Assembly (NCBI RefSeq): GCF_033239625.1 | Contig: NZ_BTCK01000005.1 | Location: 124,001-188,000 of the forward strand | DNA length: 64,000 bases | Direction of reading: 5' to 3' | DNA from: Paenibacillus_T sp033239625 | Lineage (GTDB): Bacteria > Bacillota > Bacilli > Paenibacillales > Paenibacillaceae | Shown: in pieces, positions 17,618 through 27,239 of the stretch | How the letters are laid out: every line of letters starts with the position of its first letter | How positions within the stretch are numbered: the stretch's first letter is position 1 | Made by a program: the position numbers and the translations under genes | Notes under the pieces: generated by a model | What the model saw: the letters and a program-made list of their open reading frames with translations, nothing else | What the model was told of the DNA's origin: nothing | Database searches by the model: none

Positions 17618-20600
17618 TTGAAACATTATCGGAGAAGCATTAGCTTCATGATTGCTGCATTATTAATGCTGCAACTAGCAATACCCGGCTGGACCAACTT
17701 GTCCGGTCAAGCAGAAGCTGCATCGGCAGCACCAGTAATCGTAAGTACATATCCTGCAAATGGCGCCTCTGCCGTTCCAGGCAATGCGAACTTAAAGATT
17801 ACATTCGATGAACCTGTCCTGAAAGGATCTGCTTCTGCCTATATTCATGTCCGTAGAGTAGATACGAATGAAGAGATCAATACGATTGCTGCCTCTTCTT
17901 CTTACGTCTCGCTTAATTCAACCGGATATGTGGCGACAATTGGATTGCCGACTGCGTTGACTGCTGGCGTTGCGTATTATGTACGAATCGACCAAGGCGC
18001 ATTCGTCAATGTATCGAATGGCGCTAACTACGATGGCTTAAGCGACGCGACCGCATGGCGCTTCGAGGTTGGAGCTGCGGATACGGCAGCGCCTGGCGTG
18101 TTAACGTATACACCCGCTCTTAACGCGTCCGATATCGCACCGACGACATCGTTGACGTTGACATTTAATGAAGCTGTCTATGCTTCCAGCGGCTATATTA
18201 CCATAACAAGAACGGGTGGAGACACGCAGAGCATTGATGTAGGCTCGTCCTCGGTCATTGGCAGCGGAACGAACACAATTACGATCGTGCCGGATCTGCA
18301 GCTGCAGTCGTCCAGCGAGTATACGGTGAATGTACCTGCAGGAGCTTTCAAAGACAGCGCCGGCAACGCCTATTCAGGCATTTCGGGATGGAGATTCAAT
18401 ACGGCCCAGCCGCCAATGCGCGTAAACTATTCCCCGGCCAACTATGCAATGGGAACAAGCACAACTAATGATTTAGTGATGACTGTAACGAATGCGACTG
18501 CTCCACTAACCAAAGGGACCGGTAAAGTTACGATTAAGCGGATTGGCGATAACTCGCAGTTCCAACAGATTGATGTGAATTCGGGTGCTGTCTCGATTAA
18601 TCAGAACGTCATTACCATTCGCCATGACGCGTTTGAATCGAACAAAAGCTATTATGTGCTGGTCGATGCAGGTGCATTCCTGTCAGGCAGCATCGTGTAT
18701 CAAGGAATTAATAACGCATCGGAGTGGACCTTCTCTACAACGTCAGGAATTGATGCAACCGCACCTAAAGTAACAGCGTTAGCGCCTGTTACGAATGGCG
18801 TCGTGACCGTGGCATCCTCAAGTCTTGTGATGACATTCGATGAACCCGTGTATCCGAGCGGCGGAAGCATCGTGATCAAGAACAGCAGCACGAACGGTAT
18901 TTTCCAGACGATTCTGCTTACCTCCTCGAACGTAAAGGGCGGGGGAACGAACACCATTACGATCGACCATAATCCGTTCGTTACGAACACCTCATACTAT
19001 GTGCAAATTAGTTCGCAGGCGTTCCGCGATCTTGCGGGCAACTATTATAGCGGCATCACGTCCAGCACGGACTGGGCATTCCGTGTTACGACAGATACAG
19101 CAGCACCGATCATTTCAGAACTGACGCCGATTAACGGTGCAGACAATGTACCAATCGATTCGAAACTGTCCATTGCGTTTAATGAACCTATTCAAGTGCT
19201 GCAAAGCGCAAACAGTGCAGTTATTCGTCGGAGCGGCTTGACTACTGGGGCAATCAATGCAACGTTGTCGCTCGATTCAACCGATCCGAAGAAGTTGATT
19301 ATCACGCCGCTATCGAATATGACGGCTTCGGCATCCTACTATGTTGAACTGGCAGACGGTGCGGTAGCCGATCTGGCAGGCAACCGATTCGCAGGTATTC
19401 AGAATGATGTGCAGTGGAAGTTCAGCACGGTTGGTTCGGACCGTATAGCGCCAACTTTCAGCAATGCGGTAATGTCAGGCTCTTCAACCATTGTGTTGAC
19501 GTATAATGAAAACCTTGATACTTCGTCGGTCCCATCTACGGGCAACTATTATGTAACGGTCAATGACGAGGCGCGAGGCGTCATACAGGTACAAATTTCA
19601 GGCAAGACCGTCACATTGACATTGGCGACCGGTGTGATTTATGGACAAACAGTCAAAGTGACGTATTCCAAAGGGACACGCCCTGTACAGGACTTGTCCG
19701 GCAATGCAGCGGCAAGCCTGTCCAACGTGAATGTTACGAATACGGTCAGTACGACACTCCCGAAGCCGGTTAGTGGATCCGTTAACGGCAATGTTGTTAT
19801 GCTGACTTTCAATCAAGAGTTGGCTACGCTCCAAACTTATGCATATACCCAATTCACCGTAAAATTCAATGGATATCCGGTATCCATCTCAAGCATCGAG
19901 AAGGCGGGTGCGATTCTGTTAATCCGCTTAGGATCTTCGATCTCTACTGACACGGCAGTGTCGGTCAGTTATACGCAAGGTTCCTATCCGGTGTATGACA
20001 ACAACGGAAACGCGCTGCAGTCGTTTGCGGATTTCTATGTCACGAATTCACTCGATACAAACAGCCCTGTTCTCCAATCGATATCGGCTAGCGGTTCGAC
20101 ATTAACGCTTACGTACAACGAGGGGCTGAATTCTTCGTTCGTTCCAGGCAAGTCGTCCTACTCTGTGCTTGGCAATGGAGCCTCGAAAACAATCAGCACC
20201 GTTGAGGTTAAGAACAATCAAGTAATACTGACGATGACGAGCTCGCTGGCGAACTTAGGAACCATTCTGGTCACCTATGTACCGAGTACAACCGCGTTGC
20301 GAGATTTGAACGGGAATTTAGCTGCTGGATTCAGCGGCACCCAAGCTACTTATATAGGTGAATCAAGTGTTACATCCGCAGTCGTGAACGGTGCGACATT
20401 GACGATTCTGTTCAACCAGACACTCCATTCGTCCTATATTCCGAAAACGAATCAGTTCACTGTCAAGACGGCGGGCGTGACTACGCCAGTTGCCAATGTA
20501 CAGGTATCCGGAAGTGTCGTGACGCTTACGTTGTATACGGCAGTCGTCGCGACTAATGCTGTAACCGTCAGCTACGCATCTGATTCCGGCGGCTTGCGTA

Positions 20601-21970
20601 ATACGTCCGGTGTGCTTGTCCCATCATTCAGCAGCCTGAATGTGGCGAATCAGACATCGACGGGTTCGCCTGGGGGCGGAACAGGAAATGGAGCATTCGA
20701 TGCAACGCCGGATGGCGCGATTGTGCTGCAGACAGGTCACTATACAACGAGCTCACAGATGTCGCCCGGCGGGCAACTAGCAAGTCAGTACACGGTTCTT
20801 GAAGAGAGCATGAACAATGCCTTCAAGGCAGCTCGTTCCCTCAGCGCGACGAATCCGAAGGTTCAACTGAACATAAGTGACACCGAGAAGGCGGGACTTG
20901 CTTCGATTCCGCTGCAAGCGCTCGAGAATGCGAAGAATTCAGGCGGCAAGCCAGTGTTCATCGTGAAGTATGGCGATATCACGTATGAAATTCCGTGCAG
21001 TGCATTGGATTACACGCAAATAGCGAAGGCGCTGAACGTAGGCGGAACGACGGGATATTTGCAAATTAAAATCGACAAGAACGCAACCAACCTGACGTAC
21101 GCGCTTACGAGCGCCATTAACCGTGCAGGCGCAATCACTTACGTAAGTCCTGTTCACTTTGAATTGGATGTAACTGCAGGCGGGGTTGTGAAAGAGTGGT
21201 CCGATCTTACGCAGTATGTGACGAGAAGCTTCACAACAACGACAGCGCTCAATGGTCGTCAAACGGCAGTCGTATGGTTAGACCCGGCAACGGGCGTCTT
21301 GTCTTACTTGCCGACGAAGGTATCGACTGAGGGCAACAGCTACAAAGTGTCCTTCATGAGCAAAGGCAATGACAGCTACGCCGTAGTGAAGGGAAATGTG
21401 TCTTTCAGCGATACGGCATCGCATTGGGCGAACACGAACATTCTGCTCATGGCGAATAAGTATATCGTTGAAGGCCGCAGTACGTCGAAGTTTGAGCCAA
21501 GCAAGCCAATTACACGTGGAGAATTCGCCATGTTCATCGCTCGCGGACTTGGATTGTCTGGTGATAAAAATGCGGCTGCAGCGTTCTCTGATCTGAAGAC
21601 GAGCACAGCACTCGCCGCCTATATCGGCGCCGCATCCAAGGCGGGTATCGTACAGGGCAACTCGGACGGTACCTTCAAACCGAATAACTTCATTACAAGG
21701 CAGGAAGCTGCTGCGATGCTGAACCGTGCGGCATCGGTCGCAGGCAGCAATGTAACGCTGCCGCAGACGGCAACGGCTTATCTGGAACGCTTCAAAGACA
21801 AGAAGAAAATCGGGCTATGGGCGCAGCAGGATGTTGCGAAAGCAGTCTACACCGGCTTTATCACGGGTACGACTTCAACGACATTCGCGCCGCAATCCAA
21901 TACGACTCGCGCTGAAGCAACGATTATGATTCAACGACTGTTAACATACGTCGGATTCCTCCAAACGTAA
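17618..21970 (+). CDS. Surface protein with Ig-like and SwmB-like repeats and three C-terminal SLH domains
   Basis: From TTG 17618 (GGGGAG ends 8 nt upstream; GTG 17609 is an alternative with a poor site) the product has 1450 residues. After a signal peptide (cleavage near AEAASA, ~residue 37) come about five Big_5/SbsA-type Ig-like modules (residues ~38-590), recognisable by repeated P-x-xGAxxV...LxLTFNEPV starts and SYYVxVxxGAFxDxAGNxY ends. Four SwmB-like modules follow (~595-1000; xLTYNExLxxSxVP...VxVxYxxG...DxxGN). A Gly-rich linker and a linker domain lead to three SLH domains (about 1262-1312, 1325-1380, 1395-1448; motifs TRGEFAMF, TRQEAAAM, TRAEATIM). It should be held by pyruvylated SCWP. 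Such repeats suggest an adhesive or structural stalk; the target is unknown. Confidence 0.9.
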   Translation: MKHYRRSISFMIAALLMLQLAIPGWTNLSGQAEAASAAPVIVSTYPANGASAVPGNANLKITFDEPVLKGSASAYIHVRRVDTNEEINTIAASSSYVSLNSTGYVATIGLPTALTAGVAYYVRIDQGAFVNVSNGANYDGLSDATAWRFEVGAADTAAPGVLTYTPALNASDIAPTTSLTLTFNEAVYASSGYITITRTGGDTQSIDVGSSSVIGSGTNTITIVPDLQLQSSSEYTVNVPAGAFKDSAGNAYSGISGWRFNTAQPPMRVNYSPANYAMGTSTTNDLVMTVTNATAPLTKGTGKVTIKRIGDNSQFQQIDVNSGAVSINQNVITIRHDAFESNKSYYVLVDAGAFLSGSIVYQGINNASEWTFSTTSGIDATAPKVTALAPVTNGVVTVASSSLVMTFDEPVYPSGGSIVIKNSSTNGIFQTILLTSSNVKGGGTNTITIDHNPFVTNTSYYVQISSQAFRDLAGNYYSGITSSTDWAFRVTTDTAAPIISELTPINGADNVPIDSKLSIAFNEPIQVLQSANSAVIRRSGLTTGAINATLSLDSTDPKKLIITPLSNMTASASYYVELADGAVADLAGNRFAGIQNDVQWKFSTVGSDRIAPTFSNAVMSGSSTIVLTYNENLDTSSVPSTGNYYVTVNDEARGVIQVQISGKTVTLTLATGVIYGQTVKVTYSKGTRPVQDLSGNAAASLSNVNVTNTVSTTLPKPVSGSVNGNVVMLTFNQELATLQTYAYTQFTVKFNGYPVSISSIEKAGAILLIRLGSSISTDTAVSVSYTQGSYPVYDNNGNALQSFADFYVTNSLDTNSPVLQSISASGSTLTLTYNEGLNSSFVPGKSSYSVLGNGASKTISTVEVKNNQVILTMTSSLANLGTILVTYVPSTTALRDLNGNLAAGFSGTQATYIGESSVTSAVVNGATLTILFNQTLHSSYIPKTNQFTVKTAGVTTPVANVQVSGSVVTLTLYTAVVATNAVTVSYASDSGGLRNTSGVLVPSFSSLNVANQTSTGSPGGGTGNGAFDATPDGAIVLQTGHYTTSSQMSPGGQLASQYTVLEESMNNAFKAARSLSATNPKVQLNISDTEKAGLASIPLQALENAKNSGGKPVFIVKYGDITYEIPCSALDYTQIAKALNVGGTTGYLQIKIDKNATNLTYALTSAINRAGAITYVSPVHFELDVTAGGVVKEWSDLTQYVTRSFTTTTALNGRQTAVVWLDPATGVLSYLPTKVSTEGNSYKVSFMSKGNDSYAVVKGNVSFSDTASHWANTNILLMANKYIVEGRSTSKFEPSKPITRGEFAMFIARGLGLSGDKNAAAAFSDLKTSTALAAYIGAASKAGIVQGNSDGTFKPNNFITRQEAAAMLNRAASVAGSNVTLPQTATAYLERFKDKKKIGLWAQQDVAKAVYTGFITGTTSTTFAPQSNTTRAEATIMIQRLLTYVGFLQT

Positions 21971-21978
21971 TAGACAAT

Positions 21979-22031
21979 TAAACGACCTCCTGAGGATCGA
22001 TAGACGGTCCTTAGGAGGTCGTTTTATTTTT
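21979..22031 (+). terminator. Rho-independent terminator after the SwmB/SLH gene
   Basis: A long stem, TAAACGACCTCCT with AGGAGGTCGTTTTA, is extended by AGGATC/GGTCCT and followed by TTTTTCTC. Confidence 0.92.
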
Positions 22032-22095
22032 CTCATAAAATGATAGAGGATTTTTCATATGGCAAAGGCGTTAATAGAGTTATTCTATCGACTGT

Positions 22096-22120
22096 AACTT
22101 TTCGCCCGAATCGTAGTCTA
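22096..22120 (+). promoter_or_regulatory. ECF-sigma-like promoter of the phosphodiester glycosidase gene
   Basis: TGTAACTTTTC is an exact sigma-X-type -35. GTCTA follows after AAC-N17 (AGTC after N16). TATAAT at 22119-22124 overlaps the same region, so mixed sigma-A use is possible. The predicted start is near 22127. Confidence 0.45.
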
Positions 22121-22160
22121 TAATTAATAGACTTTACGGATGGGAGAGTTGCGTAAAAAC

Positions 22161-24899
22161 ATGGTAGTAAACAACAAGACCCTTCAGACGATATCATCGC
22201 GAAGCGTATCGAAGCTTGTCATTCTCGCACTAGGAGGCGTACTGCTGTTGCAGCCGCTCCAGCCAGGGGCCGTGATCTACGCGGAAACCGTGCAAGCGCA
22301 GACGACAGAAGCAGCGACGACATCGGCAGCTGTTGAAATAAAAACCGCCAATGCCAAACTGACGCAGCAGAAACAAGAAATGATCGCTTCGGGCGTAAAG
22401 CGGGTCGACTATGTATGGTCGCCGCTAACGGGGAGCGGAACGGTTAATTTTCATGTCATTGAGATTGATTTGACGAACCCGTATGTACAATTAAATGCCA
22501 TCAGCGGCAAGAACAACACGGTTGCGAGCTTGAATAACGTTCTGAATATGGCGAAGGAAACGGGCGCAGTCGCAGCGATCAATGCGGATGTGTTCCAGAC
22601 GAGCAGCGCTTCGGAAGGCTCGCCGATGGGGCCTCAGATTACGAGCGGCACGCTCATGTCGGGACCGATGGCGCTTCAGGGCATGTATGCGTTCAGCGTC
22701 TCGAAGGACAAGGTGCCTTCGATTGATCTGTACGGCTTTGACGGCAAAGTAACGGCGGCGGACGGCACGACATTCCCGATTGCGGGCATGAATGAATCTG
22801 CTTATACGACAGAGCCGGACAAGCAGCCTAGCCATAAGAACGCCATTTACTTATATACGAATACATGGGCAGCAGCAAGTCATCCGAAGGACAGCAGCAC
22901 GACGCCGACCGAGGTGCTCGTATCCGGCGGTATCGTGCAGCAAATTTCGGATGGTACGACGCTGACCGTTACGCCGCCGGCGGACGGCTATATTTTGCGT
23001 GCGCATGGCACAGCAGCGAAGTTTGTACGTGAGCATCTGACAGTCGGATCGGCTGTAACATCGGACTATAATCTTGTCTCAAAGACGACCGGCGCAAAGG
23101 TTGATGCAGCTTCGATGCAGATGATGGTTGGTGGACATACGATCCTGGTCGACCAAGGCAAAACAGCGGCCTTCTCCCGCGATATCGCGGGCGTGAGCGG
23201 CGGCAGTAATGTATACCGCTCTGCTGTAGGCTATACAAAAGACGCGAAGAAGGTGCTGCTTCTCACAGCGGAAGGCACATCCACTCGAAACGGCATGTCG
23301 CTGAAGGAGCTTCAAGAAGCGATGGTTGGGCTTGGCGTATGGAAAGGCGTCAATCTTGATGGCGGCGGCTCGACGACAATGGTAGAGCGGCCGCTCGGCG
23401 AATTTGCGCTGAAGGTCACGCATCCGACGACAGGCGGTACATATTTGCGTCCAGTAGCGAACGGAATCGGCGTGTTCAGTTCGGCGCCGCAAGGCTCGCT
23501 CAAAGGGTTAGTGGCCAGCGGACCTAGTACGATGTTTATTGGACAGACGTCCGCCTTCGGACTGAAGGCTTATGACAACTACTACAATCCGGTTGATACG
23601 AGCGCGCTGCAGCAGCAGTGGAAAGCAAATGGGTCGATCGGCATGTTCTCAGGCAATACGTTTACAGCACTCAAGAGCGGATCGGGAACTGTCCAAGTGA
23701 CGTCCGCGGGCATCACGGGTGAATATCCAGTATCGGTTATTGGTTCGGATCAGATCGCATCTATGTCTATTGACGCATCGGCGGCTGGACTCGCGGTCGG
23801 GACCAAGATAACGGCAAATGTCAAAATTATGACGAAAGACGGACTTAATTTGACAGTTCCTCCCGAATCGATTAAATGGGAGTTCAAAGGCTTCACCGCT
23901 GCAACGAGCGGAAATGTCATTACAATAACCGGCGTTAACGATAGCGCCGCGGCTGGTTATGCGGTCGCACGTTACGATGGTTATCCGGTTATGCTGACAC
24001 TGACGAAAGGCTCAGCGCCTGTGATGTGGGAGTCGTTCGAGAAGGTTGGATATGGCATTACGTTCCAAGGAACTGAAGGCGCAGCGGGCAAAGTTGCATT
24101 AGTGTCCGGCCTTCAAGGCAAGGAATCATCGCTTGCTCTGCAGCTATCCTACGACTTTACGAGCGGTATCGGCAATGGCAAGACGCTGGCTGCATACGCC
24201 GTATTGAATGGCAGCGGCAAAGAGGTTAGCGGCTCGCCGACTGGCATGCAGCTCGATGTCTATGGCGATCAAAGCTTCAACTGGCTGCGGATGGAAGTGA
24301 AGGATGGAGCGGGCAAGCTGCAGTATGTCGATCTGGCGAAGTCGATTGACTGGACGGGCTGGAAGACGCTGACGGTGGACCTATCCTCTTATGGTTTAAC
24401 GGCGCCGATTACGATCAAACGGATCTATGTAGCCAACATCGCGCAGGATCAAGACGAGCGTGCTGCCCAGGGATCGATTGCTTTCGACGATGTGAGAATG
24501 CTTTATCCGCCGGTTGTGTCCGAACTGACGCGTCCTTCGATTAAGCTGACAATCAACAAGAAGACGGCAACAGTTAACGAAGCAGACGTTAAGCTGGATA
24601 CGGCACCGATTGTGCTAAGCGGCGTTACTTACCTGCCGCTGCGTTTCATTGCAGACGCGATGGGAGCAGTGGTTGCGTGGGATCAGACGAGCAAGAAAGT
24701 AACGGTCATTCGAGGAGACAAGCTGCTGGAGCTTCAGATCGGCAGCGCTGATCTTATCGCAGGCGGCATCAGACAACCTGCTGCTGCTGCGCCATTGATT
24801 CGAGATGGCCGTACGCTAGTGCCGCTTCGACTGATCTCTGAACAGCTAGGATTGAAAGTAAACTGGGACGGAGCAGCCAAAACGGTCACCGTGCAGTAG
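22161..24899 (+). CDS. Secreted phosphodiester glycosidase (NAGPA domain) with C-terminal stalk domain
   Basis: The NAGPA family is named after the human phosphodiester N-acetylglucosaminidase; bacterial members are thought to act on phosphodiester-linked sugars of wall polymers. From ATG 22161 the product has 912 residues. ATG 22140 is possible but has no ribosome site and lies within ~13 nt of the predicted transcript start; GGGAGAG precedes 22161. Signal peptide: residues ~1-40. The glycosidase domain (~80-440) carries AAINADVF and the NLDGGGSTTMVER signature. An Ig-like Big_2-type block (~450-530) and a jelly-roll-like region (~620-780) follow. Last is a copper-amine-oxidase-N-like stalk domain (~790-912; LPLRFIADAMGA and VPLRLISEQLGL repeats). 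It could trim or remodel SCWP, but this is inferred. Confidence 0.85.
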   Translation: MVVNNKTLQTISSRSVSKLVILALGGVLLLQPLQPGAVIYAETVQAQTTEAATTSAAVEIKTANAKLTQQKQEMIASGVKRVDYVWSPLTGSGTVNFHVIEIDLTNPYVQLNAISGKNNTVASLNNVLNMAKETGAVAAINADVFQTSSASEGSPMGPQITSGTLMSGPMALQGMYAFSVSKDKVPSIDLYGFDGKVTAADGTTFPIAGMNESAYTTEPDKQPSHKNAIYLYTNTWAAASHPKDSSTTPTEVLVSGGIVQQISDGTTLTVTPPADGYILRAHGTAAKFVREHLTVGSAVTSDYNLVSKTTGAKVDAASMQMMVGGHTILVDQGKTAAFSRDIAGVSGGSNVYRSAVGYTKDAKKVLLLTAEGTSTRNGMSLKELQEAMVGLGVWKGVNLDGGGSTTMVERPLGEFALKVTHPTTGGTYLRPVANGIGVFSSAPQGSLKGLVASGPSTMFIGQTSAFGLKAYDNYYNPVDTSALQQQWKANGSIGMFSGNTFTALKSGSGTVQVTSAGITGEYPVSVIGSDQIASMSIDASAAGLAVGTKITANVKIMTKDGLNLTVPPESIKWEFKGFTAATSGNVITITGVNDSAAAGYAVARYDGYPVMLTLTKGSAPVMWESFEKVGYGITFQGTEGAAGKVALVSGLQGKESSLALQLSYDFTSGIGNGKTLAAYAVLNGSGKEVSGSPTGMQLDVYGDQSFNWLRMEVKDGAGKLQYVDLAKSIDWTGWKTLTVDLSSYGLTAPITIKRIYVANIAQDQDERAAQGSIAFDDVRMLYPPVVSELTRPSIKLTINKKTATVNEADVKLDTAPIVLSGVTYLPLRFIADAMGAVVAWDQTSKKVTVIRGDKLLELQIGSADLIAGGIRQPAAAAPLIRDGRTLVPLRLISEQLGLKVNWDGAAKTVTVQ

Positions 24900-24941
24900 C
24901 GGACTACTAATCAAAATGGTTTCCTTGAAAAGCGGCAAGTT

Positions 24942-24950
24942 TGCTATAAT
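24942..24950 (+). promoter_or_regulatory. Extended -10 promoter of degS-degU
   Basis: TGCTATAAT is a perfect extended -10 (TGnTATAAT), 75 nt before degS. A TTGAAA lies 14 nt upstream of it, closer than a normal -35. Confidence 0.5.
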
Positions 24951-25024
24951 AGAAAAGCTGGATCATTGAAGTGCGAGCAACCTCTTGAAGCAGCTTTTGT
25001 CGTAGAAAGGAAACCGATGCAACT

Positions 25025-26185
25025 ATGGATAATCGGATCAATGATATCAATCAGATTATTAGCAATGCGATCAATGTCATGGAAGACAGCAAGGTTCAAA
25101 TCTTTGAAATATGCGAATCGGCGCGCCAAGAGCTGCTAATGCTGGAGTCTGAGCTGAACACGGTCATTCAGGAAACATCCGACATTATCGACAAAGCGGA
25201 TGAGCTTGAACGGCAGTATCGGCTGGCGCGCATTCGCTTGACTGAAGTAAGTCGAGATTTTGTGAAATATAATGAGCAGGACATCAAGGCCGCGTACGAA
25301 CGGGCTACACAAATTCAGATTGAGAAAATCGTGGTGGCCGAGAAAGAACAGCAGTTGAAGGCGCGCCGTGACGAGCTGCAAAAGCGAGTGAAGAACGTCG
25401 ATCTGTCGATCGAACGGGCTCAGACGATCCATTCGCAGATCAACGTCGTGCTGGAATACTTGTCAGGTGACCTCAATCATGTGACGCGAATTCTCGAGTC
25501 CGCTAAGAACCGTCAGTTGATTGGACTCAAAATTATTCTTGCGCAAGAAGAAGAACGGAAGCGGATGGCACGCGATATTCACGATGGGCCTGCGCAGTCG
25601 CTTGCCAACCTAGTTCTAAGGATGGAAATTGCAGAAAGAATGATTGTAAAGCAGGAATTTCAAATGGTGCAACACGAATTAATAGACTTGAAAGCACAAG
25701 TACGCTCCGGCTTAGAAGAGATTCGAAAAATCATTTTCAATCTGAGACCGATGGCATTGGACGATCTAGGATTAGTCCCTACTTTGCGTAAATATGTGCA
25801 GGACTTTGAGGAAAAAACGAGGATTCGAACCACATTCGAAACCGTCGGCCGAGAGATTCGTTTGCCTTCGGCAATGGAGGCCGGCATCTATCGTCTCGTC
25901 CAGGAAGCGTTCACGAATGTCATGAAGCATGCTAATGCGACGTATGTGTCCCTCGAGATGACGTATCAAGCCCAGTTGGTTAAGTTTGTTGTATCGGATA
26001 ACGGTGTTGGCTTTCAAGCTGAGCATCAAGAACCGATATCTACTAATGGGGCCCATTTCGGCTTAATCGGAATGAGAGAACGCGTCGAGCTGCTGGAGGG
26101 GAGGATGGATATCGAATCAAATAAAAATCAGGGAACGAAGATTATGATCCAAATTCCCATAAACGCACAGGATAGAAAGGAGTAA
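25025..26185 (+). CDS. degS: Sensor histidine kinase DegS
   Basis: DegS is a soluble cytosolic kinase that phosphorylates DegU. The 386 residues show the long N-terminal coiled coil (about residues 20-165, heptad-rich), the HisKA_3 dimerisation segment with the phospho-acceptor His186 in RDIHDGPAQ, and a C-terminal HATPase domain with an N-box near AFTNVMKHA and G-boxes DNGVGF and GLIGMRERV. No membrane segment is present, as expected. degU follows one base after its stop codon. ATG 25025 has AAAGGA about 12 nt upstream. Confidence 0.96.
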   Translation: MDNRINDINQIISNAINVMEDSKVQIFEICESARQELLMLESELNTVIQETSDIIDKADELERQYRLARIRLTEVSRDFVKYNEQDIKAAYERATQIQIEKIVVAEKEQQLKARRDELQKRVKNVDLSIERAQTIHSQINVVLEYLSGDLNHVTRILESAKNRQLIGLKIILAQEEERKRMARDIHDGPAQSLANLVLRMEIAERMIVKQEFQMVQHELIDLKAQVRSGLEEIRKIIFNLRPMALDDLGLVPTLRKYVQDFEEKTRIRTTFETVGREIRLPSAMEAGIYRLVQEAFTNVMKHANATYVSLEMTYQAQLVKFVVSDNGVGFQAEHQEPISTNGAHFGLIGMRERVELLEGRMDIESNKNQGTKIMIQIPINAQDRKE

Positions 26186-26186
26186 C

Positions 26187-26921
26187 ATGACGATGGAACA
26201 GAAAACCCCAGGCGATAAGAAAAGAATCAAACTGCTGATCGCAGACGACCATCAGCTGTTTCGCGAAGGTCTGAAGCGTATATTGAATATGGAAGACGAC
26301 ATCGAAGTTATCGGAGAATGTTATAACGGTATTCAAGTGCTTGAGTTTTGCAATCATACGCAGCCCGAGATCGTACTCATGGATATCAATATGCCAATCG
26401 AGAACGGTGTCGTAGCAACCGAGCGGCTGCGCGATATGTTCCCTGAGATTAAAGTCATTATCCTATCGATTCATGACGACGAAAGCTATGTATTCGAGAC
26501 GCTTCGCAAAGGAGCGACGGGCTACCTGCTGAAGGATATGGAGGCAGAAGCACTCATTAATGCGATTCGTTCCGTTATGAACGGTTACTCGTATATTCAT
26601 CCGAAGGTGACGGGCAAGCTGATCAATCAACTTCGACGCATGACGTATCTCGATGAGATGGGTGCGGTGTCGGCTGCTGCAGCCAGCAAGGAGCCAGGCG
26701 TGAAGTTCATCGCAAGCGAAGACAATCCGTTGACGCGGCGCGAGGCTGAAGTGCTTCGTCTGATGGCGGAAGGCAAGAGCAATAAGACGATCGGCGAATT
26801 CCTGTTTATTAGCGAGAAGACGGTCAAGAACCATGTCAGCAGCATTTTGCAAAAGATGGAAGTCGATGACCGCACGCAGGCTGTTATTCATTCGATCAAA
26901 TTCGGCTGGGTTACGCTGTAA
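26187..26921 (+). CDS. degU: Response regulator DegU
   Basis: This is the DNA-binding partner of DegS; in B. subtilis the pair controls exoenzymes, competence, biofilm and motility. The 244 residues have an N-terminal receiver domain with acidic pair Asp20-Asp21, phospho-acceptor Asp66 (VLMDINMP) and Lys near LKDM. A linker follows, then a LuxR-type helix-turn-helix (LTRREAEVLRLMAEGKSNK ... SEKTVKNHV). AAAGGAG ends 4 nt before ATG 26187. Comf and flagellar genes, known DegU targets in Bacillus, lie just downstream, as in B. subtilis. Confidence 0.97.
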   Translation: MTMEQKTPGDKKRIKLLIADDHQLFREGLKRILNMEDDIEVIGECYNGIQVLEFCNHTQPEIVLMDINMPIENGVVATERLRDMFPEIKVIILSIHDDESYVFETLRKGATGYLLKDMEAEALINAIRSVMNGYSYIHPKVTGKLINQLRRMTYLDEMGAVSAAAASKEPGVKFIASEDNPLTRREAEVLRLMAEGKSNKTIGEFLFISEKTVKNHVSSILQKMEVDDRTQAVIHSIKFGWVTL

Positions 26922-26951
26922 GTAAATGAACGAAATGAAGAATTGATGAAG

Positions 26952-26985
26952 AGCCGTTCTCGGGTTGTCCGGGAACGGCTTTTAT
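26952..26985 (+). terminator. Rho-independent terminator after degU
   Basis: AGCCGTTCTCGG pairs with CCGGGAACGGCT (12 bp) around a 5-nt loop and is followed by TTTATTGTTT. Confidence 0.9.
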
Positions 26986-27183
26986 TGTTTGCAGCGGGTA
27001 GAGCGGGTATAAGTAAAAGCATCGTGAAGCGCGAGCGAGCGTGAAGGTGCAAGATCGATACCGAAAATAAAAATGCGCTCAAATGAACGGATTAAGCCGA
27101 TTGTGGTCATTTTCGCATATTGTTGTCCTTTTCGCCCGTAACCGATGGGCGGTGCGGCGCATATATTGTCGCATAAAGCGTGT

Positions 27184-27215
27184 GTTCAAAAAGTACGGTT
27201 TTCAGCTTTTTGAAT
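27184..27215 (+). repeat. Short inverted repeat, copy A of a GTTCAAAAAG family
   Basis: TTCAAAAAG and CTTTTTGAA flank TACGGTTTTCAG. Related copies lie at 27815 and, inverted, at 63876. Confidence 0.6.
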
Positions 27216-27239
27216 GACCTTATAAAGGAGGTGGCCGAG

